Assembly (NCBI RefSeq): GCF_048571275.1
Contig: NZ_CP182357.1
Span: 682,001-746,000, forward strand
Direction: 5' to 3'
Length of the DNA stretch: 64,000 nucleotides
Origin: Marinarcus sediminis
GTDB taxonomy: Bacteria > Campylobacterota > Campylobacteria > Campylobacterales > Arcobacteraceae
Shown here: positions 25,737-34,639 of the stretch, piece by piece
Layout: each line of letters begins with the position of its first letter
Position numbering within the stretch: position 1 is the first letter of the stretch
Position numbers and translations under genes: made by a program
The notes under the pieces: model-generated
Seen by the model: the letters and a program-made list of their open reading frames with translations, nothing else
Database searches by the model: none
What the model was told of the DNA's origin: nothing

Positions 25737-25758
25737 TCAAACTCCAAAAGGAGTTTGA
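25737..25758. terminator. Hairpin between convergent genes
   Basis: TCAAACTCC-AAAA-GGAGTTTGA forms a nine-base-pair stem exactly between the end of the 63-residue gene and the end of the convergent TRAP binding-protein gene. No T tract follows on either strand, so it is a plausible but weak bidirectional terminator. Confidence 0.5.
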
Positions 25759-25760
25759 CA

Positions 25761-26819
25761 TTATTGGTTATCTTTTAAATAGAGATAATCAGACATTTTA
25801 GACCACTCTCGCACTTTTTTTAAGTACGCATGTTGAGAATCTAAAACCTCTTTTAGTAATGGATTGTTCGCGGTCATTTGCTCAATCAGTTCTTGATTGG
25901 CCTTTTTCATCGCATCCATAATAGGTTTAGAGAGTGTTTTGACTTTAATATTAGGGTACTCTTTTTTCATCTCTTGCCAAGCTGTTGCATTCATATCATA
26001 GTTTTGTATATACATATCATACGCAGCCAATCGCATTGAGACACGTAAAATTTCTTGCAAATCTTTTGGCAATTTATCAAATGCTTTTCTGTTGATTAAA
26101 AATTGCATCTCACTGGCAGGTTCATGCCAACCTGTGTAATAATAAGGCGCGATTTTATGAAATCCCATTTTAATGTCCATAGATGGTCCAACCCACTCTA
26201 ATGCATCAATGGCATTGGTTTCCAATGAATTAAACAACTCCCCTGGAGCTATGTTGGTCACTTGAACACCCAATTTCGCCATGATTTCACCTGCAAAACC
26301 TGGTATTCTCATTTTGAGACCTTTTAAATCATCTAATGTTTTAATCTCTTTTCGAAACCAACCACCCATTTGTACTCCGGTACTTCCACCTGGAAAAGAA
26401 TAGACATGATGTTTGGCATACACTTTTTGCATCAGTTCCAACCCACCACCATGATAAAACCAAGCATATTGCTCAGGTGCAGTTAAGCCAAAAGGCATAG
26501 AGGTAAAAGGCAACGTATTAATATCTTTTCCCTTCCAATAATAGGATGCAGTATGCCCCATATCATACTGACCACCTTTAACCATATCTAAAACACCAAG
26601 TGGTGACTTATGTTTATTGGCTGTATCCACTCGAATATCTAATCTGCCGTTAGACAGAGCCTTTGCCATTGCTGCCATATTATTAGCAGCATCAATTAAA
26701 GGTGAAAGTGTTGGTCCCCAAGTGGTAGCCATTTTTAGTTTATAAACTTTCTCTTTTGCAACCAAAGAAGTTGTAAAAATTAAACTTATAAACAGTACGG
26801 TTTTCAAAAAATTTCCCAT
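25761..26819 (-). CDS. TRAP transporter substrate-binding protein, orphan DctP family
   Basis: A 352-residue periplasmic binding protein with a signal peptide ending near residue 21 (SLVA). It has the DctP-family segments MATTWGPTLSP, GGQYDMGHTASYYW, GLKMRIPGFAGEI and IDALEWVGP. It is strikingly similar along its whole length to the binding protein at 51121-52194 in the lactate island, including the C-terminal EWSKMSDYLYLKDN. No membrane subunits adjoin it. It may feed the distant transporter or present ligand to a sensor such as the divergent chemoreceptor. Confidence 0.92.
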   Translation of the reverse strand: MGNFLKTVLFISLIFTTSLVAKEKVYKLKMATTWGPTLSPLIDAANNMAAMAKALSNGRLDIRVDTANKHKSPLGVLDMVKGGQYDMGHTASYYWKGKDINTLPFTSMPFGLTAPEQYAWFYHGGGLELMQKVYAKHHVYSFPGGSTGVQMGGWFRKEIKTLDDLKGLKMRIPGFAGEIMAKLGVQVTNIAPGELFNSLETNAIDALEWVGPSMDIKMGFHKIAPYYYTGWHEPASEMQFLINRKAFDKLPKDLQEILRVSMRLAAYDMYIQNYDMNATAWQEMKKEYPNIKVKTLSKPIMDAMKKANQELIEQMTANNPLLKEVLDSQHAYLKKVREWSKMSDYLYLKDNQ

Positions 26820-26846
26820 ATCATTCCTTCATAAAATTTAAGGCTG

Positions 26847-26852
26847 ATTATA
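26847..26852 (-). promoter_or_regulatory. Promoter -10 element for the orphan binding protein
   Basis: A perfect TATAAT on the minus strand follows a T-rich run (TTTTTTTTCGATATAAT). It lies about 30 bases before the ATG at 26819. Confidence 0.5.
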
Positions 26853-26954
26853 TCGAAAAAAAATATAATTCATTATTTGAGAGAGTTTTATACTTAAAAA
26901 GAACTCCTTTGAGATATAAAAAAACAATTTAAGATTCTATATTGAAAAAGTAGG

Positions 26955-26960
26955 TATAAT
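26955..26960 (+). promoter_or_regulatory. Promoter -10 element for the chemoreceptor
   Basis: TAGGTATAAT contains a perfect TATAAT 30 bases before the GTG start, and the ribosome-binding site ATAGGAG follows at about 26978. Confidence 0.5.
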
Positions 26961-26989
26961 AGTCACATAGTTTATAATAGGAGTGCAAT

Positions 26990-29575
26990 GTGCTAAAATC
27001 AGTATCAATCAAGGCTAAGTTATTACTTATAGTCATAAGTTCAATTGTCATTGTTTCTGCTGCAATGTTGATACAATCAGTTGTTTCACTGAAAGAAACT
27101 TCTGCTGCAGTAATTGAGAAATTTCAACAAGATGCTTATCAAACAAAAGAGGAAGAGCTTAAGAATTATGTTTCATTGGTCATGGAAACCATTGAATCAT
27201 TCCATGAAAGAACCAATAAAGCTAAAGTAAAGGCTGAAGTAGAGACTCAATTAAAAAGCCAAACAAACTTTCTTTTTGCTATCTTAGAGGGAGAATATGC
27301 AAAATATAAAGGGAAAATACCAGACGAGCAACTCAAAGATATCCTTAAAAATGCGGTCAAACACTCAAAATATGGGGAAACAGGGTATTTTTGGATCAAC
27401 GATACCGATGCCAAAATAATTATGCATCCTATCAAGCCTGCACTTGATGGAAAAGATATGAGTAATTATAAGGACGAAGGAGGGAAAAAAATATTTTCTG
27501 AATTTGCAAAAGTAGCAAAAGAGTCACAAGAAGGTTTTGTTGATTATGTTTGGCCAAAACCCGGATTTGACAAACCACAAGACAAAGTATCATTTGTTAA
27601 ACTCTTTAAACCTTATAATTGGGTTATTGGAACAGGTGAATATGTTGATAATGTAACAGAACACCTAAAACAAGATGCTTTAACTGCAATCAGTAACATG
27701 AAATATGGAAAAGATGGTTACTATTGGATCAATGACTCTAAGCCAACCATGATTATGCATCCAATGAATTCTGCGCTGAATGGTAAAGATTTATCTGAAA
27801 TCAAAGATGCCAATGGGAAGTTTCTTTTTACTGAAATGGCCAAAACTGCCAACGCCAATAAAGAGGGTGGTTTGGTTAAATATTCATGGGAAAAACCAGG
27901 AAAAGACAAACCTCAACCAAAATTCTCATATGTGCAAAAATTTGAAGATTGGGATTGGATTGTAGGTACAGGTGCTTATGTCGATGACATTGAAGTAAAA
28001 ATCGCTGAAATGCACGATGCAACAGAACAACAAATACAAAATGTCATCATACGGAATTGTATTATTATCATTGTCATTATGATTGTCTTAGCTTTCTTAA
28101 TGGCGTTTATTTCAAACAACGCTATTTTTAAACCGTTGAACAATTTCCAAGAAGGATTATTAAACTTCTTTAAATATATCAACAAAGAGAGACCCGATGT
28201 TGAACATTTAGATGATTCTGCCAACGATGAAATAGGTACCATGGCAAAAATCATCAACCAAAATGTGGTGAAAACAAAATCATTGATTGAACAAGATGAT
28301 GCGCTTATTGCCGATGTTACAAGAGTTGTTGAAGAGATTAAAGAAGGGTTCTTATACAACAGAGTTGAAAAACGAACAGAGAATGAATCGCTACAAAAAC
28401 TTCAAAATAAACTCAATGAAATGTTAGATAACCTTCAAACCAATATTGGTCGAGATACCAATATTATTTTAGATGTACTTGCACATTATGGACAACTTGA
28501 TTTCAGACCAAATATCAAAAATGCTGAAGGTAAAGTTGAAATTGCCGTTAATGAATTGGCAAAAATTATCAATCAAATGCTTGCAGAAAATAAAGAGAAT
28601 GGTCTCACACTGGATGCAAGTTCAGACATTCTTCTAAAAAATGTAGATATTTTAAATCGAAACTCAACTGAAACAGCTGCAGCATTAGAAGAGACAGCTG
28701 CTGCGTTAGAAGAGATTACAAGTACCATTATCAGCAATACAAACAATATTGCAACCATGGCATCCTATTCAAATGAGCTCTCAGAGTCCATTAAAGTAGG
28801 TCAAGGACTTGCAACCTCAACCGTAAAAGCCATGGATGAAATCAATGACCAAACAGAAGCAATTGCCGATGCCATTACCGTCATTGACCAAATTGCCTTC
28901 CAAACAAATATTTTATCTCTGAATGCTGCTGTTGAAGCTGCAACTGCTGGTGAAGCAGGGAAAGGGTTTGCGGTTGTTGCACAAGAAGTGAGAAATCTGG
29001 CTTCACGAAGTGCAGAAGCCGCTAAAGAGATTAAATCATTGGTTGAAAATGCCACAATTAAAACCAATGCAGGAAAAGATGGTGCTGATAAGATGATCAA
29101 AGGGTATGCTGCACTCAATGAGAGCATTGAAAAAACAACCAAAACCATCAAATCCATTGCAGAATCTTCTAAAGAACAACAAATTGGAATTGAACAAATT
29201 AATGATGCAGTAAATCAACTTGATCAACAAACACAACAAAATGTGGCCATTTCAAACACAACACATTCCATTGCAGAACAAACCGATGAAATTGCTAAAT
29301 TAGTTGTATCATCTGCAAATGAAAAAGAGTTCCTTGGAAAAGATTCAATCAAAGCAAAAAAAATGAACAATGAATCGTTAGTCGTAAGTAACGTCGTTCA
29401 TAAAAAAGTTGAAGTCAAAAAAACTGAGGCTAAAAAAGTTGAAACTAAAAAACCAGAAACAACAAAACAAACGCCGATGCAAACCAAAGAGAATGAGGTT
29501 AAAGTCGTAAAAGATACTAAACCTGCTAAATCATTTAAATCAATGACACAAGATGATGAATGGGAAAGCTTCTAG
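26990..29575 (+). CDS. Methyl-accepting chemotaxis protein with two Cache domains
   Basis: An 861-residue receptor starting at GTG. After a first membrane helix (residues 10-30) come two similar periplasmic Cache modules, about residues 50-190 and 200-340, each with an F/YWIND turn and a W-x-x-GTG-x-YVD-like end. A second membrane helix follows near residue 355. The cytoplasmic part ends in the conserved hairpin (QTNILSLNAAVEAATAGEAG). The tail is rich in Lys, Glu and Val and lacks a clear NWETF-type CheR/CheB tether, although it ends WESF. Ligands of such Cache domains are often organic acids; here the ligand is unknown. Confidence 0.94.
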   Translation: MLKSVSIKAKLLLIVISSIVIVSAAMLIQSVVSLKETSAAVIEKFQQDAYQTKEEELKNYVSLVMETIESFHERTNKAKVKAEVETQLKSQTNFLFAILEGEYAKYKGKIPDEQLKDILKNAVKHSKYGETGYFWINDTDAKIIMHPIKPALDGKDMSNYKDEGGKKIFSEFAKVAKESQEGFVDYVWPKPGFDKPQDKVSFVKLFKPYNWVIGTGEYVDNVTEHLKQDALTAISNMKYGKDGYYWINDSKPTMIMHPMNSALNGKDLSEIKDANGKFLFTEMAKTANANKEGGLVKYSWEKPGKDKPQPKFSYVQKFEDWDWIVGTGAYVDDIEVKIAEMHDATEQQIQNVIIRNCIIIIVIMIVLAFLMAFISNNAIFKPLNNFQEGLLNFFKYINKERPDVEHLDDSANDEIGTMAKIINQNVVKTKSLIEQDDALIADVTRVVEEIKEGFLYNRVEKRTENESLQKLQNKLNEMLDNLQTNIGRDTNIILDVLAHYGQLDFRPNIKNAEGKVEIAVNELAKIINQMLAENKENGLTLDASSDILLKNVDILNRNSTETAAALEETAAALEEITSTIISNTNNIATMASYSNELSESIKVGQGLATSTVKAMDEINDQTEAIADAITVIDQIAFQTNILSLNAAVEAATAGEAGKGFAVVAQEVRNLASRSAEAAKEIKSLVENATIKTNAGKDGADKMIKGYAALNESIEKTTKTIKSIAESSKEQQIGIEQINDAVNQLDQQTQQNVAISNTTHSIAEQTDEIAKLVVSSANEKEFLGKDSIKAKKMNNESLVVSNVVHKKVEVKKTEAKKVETKKPETTKQTPMQTKENEVKVVKDTKPAKSFKSMTQDDEWESF

Positions 29576-29593
29576 TTCTTCATGAATTCAATT

Positions 29594-29628
29594 AATGGGT
29601 AAGAGAGTCTCTCTTGCCCATTTTTTTT
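29594..29628 (+). terminator. Intrinsic terminator of the chemoreceptor gene
   Basis: ATGGGTAAGAGA and TCTCTTGCCCAT form a 12-base-pair stem with one G-T pair and a three-base loop, followed by eight T residues, 18 bases after the stop codon. Confidence 0.9.
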
Positions 29629-29713
29629 GCACTAAAATAGTGACTCTTGTGATTTAAAAACTCTGTACATGCTGTTGGGAAAATTTATCTTATTTTATAG
29701 GAACTCAAAGAGA

Positions 29714-29788
29714 TGGTGACCACGGACAGACTTGAACTGTCGGCTTCCACCTTGTCGAGGTGGCACTCTACCACTGAGTTACGCGGTC
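29714..29788 (-). tRNA. tRNA-Val, anticodon GAC, CCA encoded
   Basis: On the minus strand the 75-base cloverleaf has acceptor strands GACCGCG and CGTGGTC, a D arm ACTC/GAGT with GG in the loop, anticodon stem CCACC/GGTGG, variable loop AAGCC, T arm GACAG/CTGTC with loop TTCAAGT, discriminator A and a genomic CCA. The seven-base anticodon loop is TCGACAA, giving anticodon GAC (valine) with C at position 33 instead of the nearly universal U. D-stem position 10 is A paired with U25. Confidence 0.88.
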
Positions 29789-29833
29789 ACTTAAGAGTGA
29801 AATAATATTATATCTATACTTAAAAACTACTAA

Positions 29834-30454
29834 TTACTTTAAAATACACTTTTTAATCTTTTTTCTTTTTCCCCAACCTAAAGTTTTTAATTCAGGAGCA
29901 GTGAGAAATTCATCGGTATAGCCCAAACACAAATAGGCTATAAATTTATACTCAGGTGAGATATTTAACGCTTTTTTGACTTTTTTAGGGCGAACAATAC
30001 TCACCCAACCCATCCCCACATTTAAGCTGCGTGCCATTAACCACATATTCTCTATGGCACACACCACAGAGTATTCCCCACTTTTTTTCATATAGGTTTG
30101 TCCCAAAACTGCTTTTTTGGGTTTTTTATATAAAACAGCAATATTAATGGGCGCTTCTTTGATACCTTCAAGTTTAAGATTTTTATATAAAGGACGCTCT
30201 TGAAACTTCTTTTTACTTTTTTCATAACTTGAGGTAAAAATGGTGTGTATTTTATCTTTGGTTTCATCATTTTCAATGATAATGAAACGCCAAGGCTGGG
30301 AGAATCCTACAGAAGGGGCATTTTGGGCAGAGAGCAAAATCTTTTTTAAGACTTTCTTCTCAATAGGTTTTTGGCAAAAATGATTGCCTCTTACATCACG
30401 TCTGGCGACAATTATTTTATTGAGTGTTTTAGAGTCTTGTTTTGAAAAGTGCAT
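29834..30454 (-). CDS. bluB: 5,6-dimethylbenzimidazole synthase (BluB)
   Basis: BluB, of the nitroreductase fold, cleaves reduced FMN to the lower ligand of vitamin B12. The 206-residue protein shows the BluB signatures RRDVRGNHF at the N-terminus, APSVGFSQPWRFII, and ENMWLMARSLNVGMGWVSIV. These separate it from general nitroreductases. It lies directly after a 100-residue gene of unknown function on the same strand. No other cobalamin genes are visible in the window. Confidence 0.87.
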   Translation of the reverse strand: MHFSKQDSKTLNKIIVARRDVRGNHFCQKPIEKKVLKKILLSAQNAPSVGFSQPWRFIIIENDETKDKIHTIFTSSYEKSKKKFQERPLYKNLKLEGIKEAPINIAVLYKKPKKAVLGQTYMKKSGEYSVVCAIENMWLMARSLNVGMGWVSIVRPKKVKKALNISPEYKFIAYLCLGYTDEFLTAPELKTLGWGKRKKIKKCILK

Positions 30455-30757
30455 CTATACGTTTAAATCGTGTAACTCTTTGAATAAAAAAGCTTCAACT
30501 ATTTCATCAATACTTCTTTGTGTAGGAGCAACCAACACAGTAATATTTTCTTCCATAAAAGGCCAAACATACTCTTGTTCGTTTTGTACAACCACACAAT
30601 CAATCCATTCATTAATCTCTTCTCTTCTTTTAAAAAAATCAACGTGTTTGATTTCACCTTCGTCCAATTCAACCAACGCCCAACTTTTAGTTTGATCAAG
30701 TGTTGTCAAAAGTGCTTCATATCTTTTATTTGAATCCAATGGTATTAAAATAAGCAT
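30455..30757 (-). CDS. Unknown 100-residue protein upstream of bluB
   Basis: No firm family assignment. The pattern of short strands and helices, WIDCVVVQNE, followed by an ENITVLVAPTQRSIDEIVEAF ending, weakly recalls NifX/NafY-type cofactor-binding domains, but the similarity is slight. It starts at 30757 with AAGGATAG upstream and ends one base before bluB, so the two are probably cotranscribed. Confidence 0.7.
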   Translation of the reverse strand: MLILIPLDSNKRYEALLTTLDQTKSWALVELDEGEIKHVDFFKRREEINEWIDCVVVQNEQEYVWPFMEENITVLVAPTQRSIDEIVEAFLFKELHDLNV

Positions 30758-30815
30758 TACTATCCTTTAGTGCATAGTCTATTTGTATTTATGCCATTGT
30801 ACCAAAATTAAATAT

Positions 30816-32009
30816 TTATTTTGCTTGTGTCTTGTTACTTTTCACCTGCGTAAAATCAAGTTTAAACTCTGTACCCACATCAATTTCAGAAAAGATTCCT
30901 ATCTCAATCGCATAATCCTTGCATACAGTTGAAACTACATCCAACCCTATACCAAACCCTCCTTCTTCATTTGTGGCTCTTCTGTAGCGTTTAAAGACCT
31001 CTTGTTGCATATGTTTATCTATTCCTATGCCTTCATCTCGTACAATTAAATGAAAATCATTAAGTTCAATATAAATATTTTTTCGTTTTCGTGTATATTT
31101 CAACGCATTGGACAAAAGATTATTGACCACCATATTCGCACTGTATCTGTCCATAACAATGTTGCACGATTGTAAATTGGTATGAAGTGTAATCAATTTA
31201 CTTTTTGCTATTTCATCAAAAAAGAGTACATTTTGTTCAATCAGCTCTTTTAAATCAAACTGTTCATCGTATCGTTTAACAATATCTCCATTGATATTAA
31301 ATAACAATTTTTCATACGTTTGTTTGATATTTTTTGCACTGGCAATCATTTGATTGATGGTTTTTTCTTCAATATCGTACCGTTTCTTTAAAGCAGGAAC
31401 AATCATCATCAAAGCCGTAATTGGAGTATTAAGTTCATGAGAGCTGTCTTTAACAAAACGATTGAGTTTCTCCGCTTTCTCTTTGACTGGTTTTAAGAGA
31501 ATCCGACTCAATACATACCCAAAACATGCCATAATAAAAAAGCCCATAATAAATAAAAATACAACCCAATATTTCAACCGGTTTATCTCATTCACACCAC
31601 TGGTATCTTCCACAATAATATATTTGTATTCAATATGCTGATCTGAAAGATTTAAGACGTGAAGGCTTCTGTTTTCAAAATGGTGTGCACTTTTGGTTAA
31701 ATCAATATCATCCAATGGAAACTTCAAATCAGAGTAAAACACCGAGTTGTCGTTTTTTAAAATGGCATAATTTAGCACCTCATTTTCATGAGTAAAATGG
31801 TAAGGGATATGTTTCATGTGAGCTTCTAAAATCTCTGATTTAACTTTCCATGCAGCTTGACTGGTTTTCATACTGCATTGATCTTCAAACATCGTAACTT
31901 CTCGTTCAAAATACATGAAGGCAATGATGAGCATAAAAAAAGTTGAAGAGAGCGTATAAATCAGTAAAAAACGAATTAATGCACTTTTTTCTTCTTTATT
32001 CATAAGCAT
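30816..32009 (-). CDS. Sensor histidine kinase downstream of the bufferin cluster
   Basis: A 397-residue membrane kinase with a first helix at residues 10-33, a periplasmic domain of about 110 residues, a second helix near residues 147-172, phosphoacceptor His191 in DSSHELNTPITAL, an N box (VNNLLSNALKYT) and G boxes (DEGIGID, GGFGIGLDVV). It is a paralogue of the kinase at 8505-9668. Its start (ATG 32009, or 32003) overlaps the regulator gene by 14 bases. The periplasmic part has a single cysteine and no obvious metal-binding motif. Confidence 0.93.
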   Translation of the reverse strand: MLMNKEEKSALIRFLLIYTLSSTFFMLIIAFMYFEREVTMFEDQCSMKTSQAAWKVKSEILEAHMKHIPYHFTHENEVLNYAILKNDNSVFYSDLKFPLDDIDLTKSAHHFENRSLHVLNLSDQHIEYKYIIVEDTSGVNEINRLKYWVVFLFIMGFFIMACFGYVLSRILLKPVKEKAEKLNRFVKDSSHELNTPITALMMIVPALKKRYDIEEKTINQMIASAKNIKQTYEKLLFNINGDIVKRYDEQFDLKELIEQNVLFFDEIAKSKLITLHTNLQSCNIVMDRYSANMVVNNLLSNALKYTRKRKNIYIELNDFHLIVRDEGIGIDKHMQQEVFKRYRRATNEEGGFGIGLDVVSTVCKDYAIEIGIFSEIDVGTEFKLDFTQVKSNKTQAK

Positions 32010-32652
32010 ACCCCAATCCTCTGATTGTTCTTATTTTTTCATGCCCAATTATTTTTCGGATATTTTTAATATAGACGCGAATGGTTGTCTCACTGGGAAC
32101 CTCATCCCAATTCCAGATATTTTGTACCAACTCATCAAAACTGATGGTTTTACCTTTTCTGGAGACCAAATAGAGCAAAATCTGACTCTCTTTTTTTGAT
32201 ATTTCATATTCCATACCATTTTTGAGAATTAAATGTTTATGGCTATAAAATTTGCTCTGTTCATCTAAGCTGTAGATGTTCTCTTCATCCAAAGAGAAGC
32301 GTTTTGAAAGATTTTTAATGCGTTGATGAAGTTCTTCTAAATCAAATGGCTTTTTAATGTAATCATCACAACCAATTCCAAACGCTTTTTTCAAATGTTC
32401 AGTATCTTGATACGCAGTTATCATAATGACAGGGGTTGTAATATGATACTCTCGAAGCATTTTTAAAAGTTCTATACCACTGAGCAATGGCACATTGATA
32501 TCAAAAATAAAAAGATCAAATTTTTCATTTTCTGCACAACTTAAGGCTTCATTCCCATCTTCCGCAAGTATGGTTTCAAACCCGTGTTCTTGCAAACTTG
32601 TAAAAATCAAATCACTTAAAATGGCATCATCTTCTAAAAGAAGTATTTTCAT
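31996..32652 (-). CDS. OmpR-family response regulator
   Basis: The protein has 218 residues: receiver domain with Asp51 in FIFDINVPLLSGI and the YIKKPFDLEEL segment, then a winged helix ending in IRGLGYAYE. It is very similar to the regulator at 7862. It lies 31 bases downstream of the DoxX gene on the same strand, with a terminator-like hairpin between. Control of the bufferin genes is a reasonable inference from position only. Confidence 0.94.
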   Translation of the reverse strand: MKILLLEDDAILSDLIFTSLQEHGFETILAEDGNEALSCAENEKFDLFIFDINVPLLSGIELLKMLREYHITTPVIMITAYQDTEHLKKAFGIGCDDYIKKPFDLEELHQRIKNLSKRFSLDEENIYSLDEQSKFYSHKHLILKNGMEYEISKKESQILLYLVSRKGKTISFDELVQNIWNWDEVPSETTIRVYIKNIRKIIGHEKIRTIRGLGYAYE

Positions 32653-32673
32653 AAACGGCTCTTTTGTTTTGTT

Positions 32674-32696
32674 AAAAAAGAGATTACTCTCTTTTT
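32674..32696 (-). terminator. Terminator-like hairpin at the end of the DoxX gene
   Basis: On the minus strand AAAAAGAGA-GTAA-TCTCTTTTT forms a nine-base-pair stem whose loop contains the DoxX stop codon and whose right arm ends in T residues. It could separate or attenuate transcription into the two-component genes. Confidence 0.55.
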
Positions 32697-33106
32697 CCTA
32701 AAAAGTAATCAATACTGATTTTACCCGCACCATGCGTAGCAAATATAATCAAAAATGCCATATAGTATAAAGGGATTTCAAAACCATTATCTCCCGCGGC
32801 AAAACCATGAGGCAGATGCACCGTAAGAATGGCTACTATCATCACCACAATTAAAGGCAAAGAGATATAACGTGTCAGCAATCCAAGTGTGAGCAATACC
32901 ACTCCTACTATCTCAGTTGTTGCAGCCATATAGGCATTAAGTAGTGGGGCAGGAATACCTAAAGATTCAAACCAAAAAGCAACACTTTGAATGTCATGCC
33001 ATTTATTTATAGCAGGTTCATAAAAACCATACGCCACTAAAAGTCGCGCAAAAAAGAGCGCCAAACTTTGGAAATTGTTTAACCCATTTATGATTGTTTG
33101 AAACAT
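32684..33106 (-). CDS. DoxX family membrane protein of the bufferin cluster
   Basis: A 140-residue protein with four hydrophobic segments, typical of DoxX (ALFFARLLVAYGFYEPAINKW, a GVVLLTLGLLTRY segment, and a final GAGKISIDYFL). I start at the ATG at 33106, which follows AAAGGAT. The longer frame has no ribosome-binding site. DoxX proteins often accompany DUF692 clusters, for example as the last gene of the Caulobacter gigABCD and related buf operons, with a possible redox or respiratory role at the membrane. Confidence 0.88.
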   Translation of the reverse strand: MFQTIINGLNNFQSLALFFARLLVAYGFYEPAINKWHDIQSVAFWFESLGIPAPLLNAYMAATTEIVGVVLLTLGLLTRYISLPLIVVMIVAILTVHLPHGFAAGDNGFEIPLYYMAFLIIFATHGAGKISIDYFLGKRE

Positions 33107-33108
33107 CG

Positions 33109-33804
33109 CTAATCCTTTCTTTTTAGAACACCTAAAGCGCATAACTCTTTTAAAGGTTTCTCCAAAAGGGCTTTGACCTCTTTGGTTTTAAGTCTGTATT
33201 TTTCAGTGATTGTTTTTAACGCTTTTTTCAGACTTTGCGTTTTTAACAACACCAAATATTCATACATAAAAGATGAAAGCTCTCTGTAAATTACTGCTTG
33301 AGCAGTTACATCATAATAGACCAATACAAAAAATTTGCCTTTGGTGTTGAACTTTTTTAAATAGACTTGATATGAGAGCTTTTTAATTCTAGCACATTTT
33401 GATATTTTAAAAAATTTATCCCAATTGAATTTTGAAATCTTTTGGGCAGAATAATCTTGCATAAAAAGTTCAATTTCAATCCATTCAAACCATAAAAGGT
33501 CATTGATATAAGGCATATGTTTAAAATGCTTTTTCTCTTTTTTTACATAGGCTCGAAACTCATTGGGCAGTTTCCAAATCAACTCATTTTTGGCACCGTA
33601 TTGGATAAATTTTGTAATAACATCTTTTAATATTTGTGTATCAACGTGTGAAAAAAATATCGGGTTTGCATTTGAAATGACTTCAAAAAAACGGTGATGT
33701 ACCAACTCTTTATAGAGTTGAATGGGGGTTTCTTCCCCTTTTAAAGCAGCTTTTTTATCGGTGATTTTATCAATAAAAACCTGTTGTTTTACTCTATCAC
33801 TCAT
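33109..33804 (-). CDS. bufC: BufC-like partner protein of the MNIO enzyme
   Basis: A 231-residue protein, Lys-, Phe- and Leu-rich, with no signal peptide. It overlaps the DUF692 gene by four bases and precedes the DoxX gene, the position of the DUF2063-type BufC partner. Such partners hold the leader peptide of the precursor for the MNIO enzyme. The sequence is divergent; the middle (FFEVISNANPIFFSHVD, LPNEFRAYVKKEKKHFKHM) is compatible with the DUF2063/RRE region, but the call rests largely on context. Confidence 0.68.
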   Translation of the reverse strand: MSDRVKQQVFIDKITDKKAALKGEETPIQLYKELVHHRFFEVISNANPIFFSHVDTQILKDVITKFIQYGAKNELIWKLPNEFRAYVKKEKKHFKHMPYINDLLWFEWIEIELFMQDYSAQKISKFNWDKFFKISKCARIKKLSYQVYLKKFNTKGKFFVLVYYDVTAQAVIYRELSSFMYEYLVLLKTQSLKKALKTITEKYRLKTKEVKALLEKPLKELCALGVLKRKD

Positions 33805-34616
33805 TTAACCCCCTTATGGATTTCTTGCAAAGTTGTATACTCTATTAATAAACTCTCTAAAGAGGGAACATTGTTATCTCTTTCTATCATTGAAGGGGCT
33901 TTGACTTTTTCTAATGTATATTTGAGTAAATCCCAAACATCTTGTTTGACCTCTTTCCCATGCGTATCAATCAAAAATCCCGACTCTTTATCATCAAGGT
34001 GACCCGCAACATGTATATAAGCTACCGTTGACGTATCCAAATCGCTGATAAATTTTTTGGCGTCATAACGATGATTGACCGAATTGACATAGACATTATT
34101 CACATCTAAAAGAAATCGAACCTTGCTTTTGTGTATGAGTTCATTGATAAAATCCACTTCACTCATTTTTGCATCAGGCAGATAATAATACGTGGCATTT
34201 TCCAAAATCAAAGAACGCCCCAGAAAATCTTCCACATATTTCACTCGGTCCAAGAGCAGATTCAGCATGGATTTGGTCAAAGGTAAGGGAAGCAGTTCAT
34301 ACGTTTGATTGTTCTTAAACGTAGAGAAACTGATATGTTCAGAGTAATCTTCTATTTTATATCGATCTAAAAACTCTTTGATGGCTTTTAAAAACTTTTT
34401 AGAAGGTTTTTTATCTGAACCAATCGATAAAGAGACCCCATGTGCAACAGTTGTATTGCTGCTTACAATTTCCTCAAAAGCCTCTCTGTGGTGATGGGGC
34501 ATATGTATCCAGTTTTCGGGTGTGACTTCCCAAAAATCTGGCTTAAAACCATGGGGAATGACCTCTTGAATAAACTCTCGTCTTAAACCCAATCCACACC
34601 CGTGTAAATGACTCAT
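33801..34616 (-). CDS. bufB: DUF692 multinuclear non-heme iron oxidative enzyme (MNIO, BufB-like)
   Basis: A 271-residue TIM-barrel protein of the DUF692 family (MbnB, TglH, ChrH, BufB). It shows the metal-ligand segments HGVSLSIG, DYSEHISFS, LILENATYY, LLDVNNVYVNSVNH, YIHVAGH, DTHGKEV and IERDNN, and the family start GCGLGLRREF. In bufferin clusters this iron enzyme converts cysteines of the precursor to thiooxazoles. It lies between the Cys-rich precursor gene upstream and the partner gene, with which it overlaps by four bases. Confidence 0.92.
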   Translation of the reverse strand: MSHLHGCGLGLRREFIQEVIPHGFKPDFWEVTPENWIHMPHHHREAFEEIVSSNTTVAHGVSLSIGSDKKPSKKFLKAIKEFLDRYKIEDYSEHISFSTFKNNQTYELLPLPLTKSMLNLLLDRVKYVEDFLGRSLILENATYYYLPDAKMSEVDFINELIHKSKVRFLLDVNNVYVNSVNHRYDAKKFISDLDTSTVAYIHVAGHLDDKESGFLIDTHGKEVKQDVWDLLKYTLEKVKAPSMIERDNNVPSLESLLIEYTTLQEIHKGVK

Positions 34617-34639
34617 AACATCTTCCCTTGTTTCAACTG

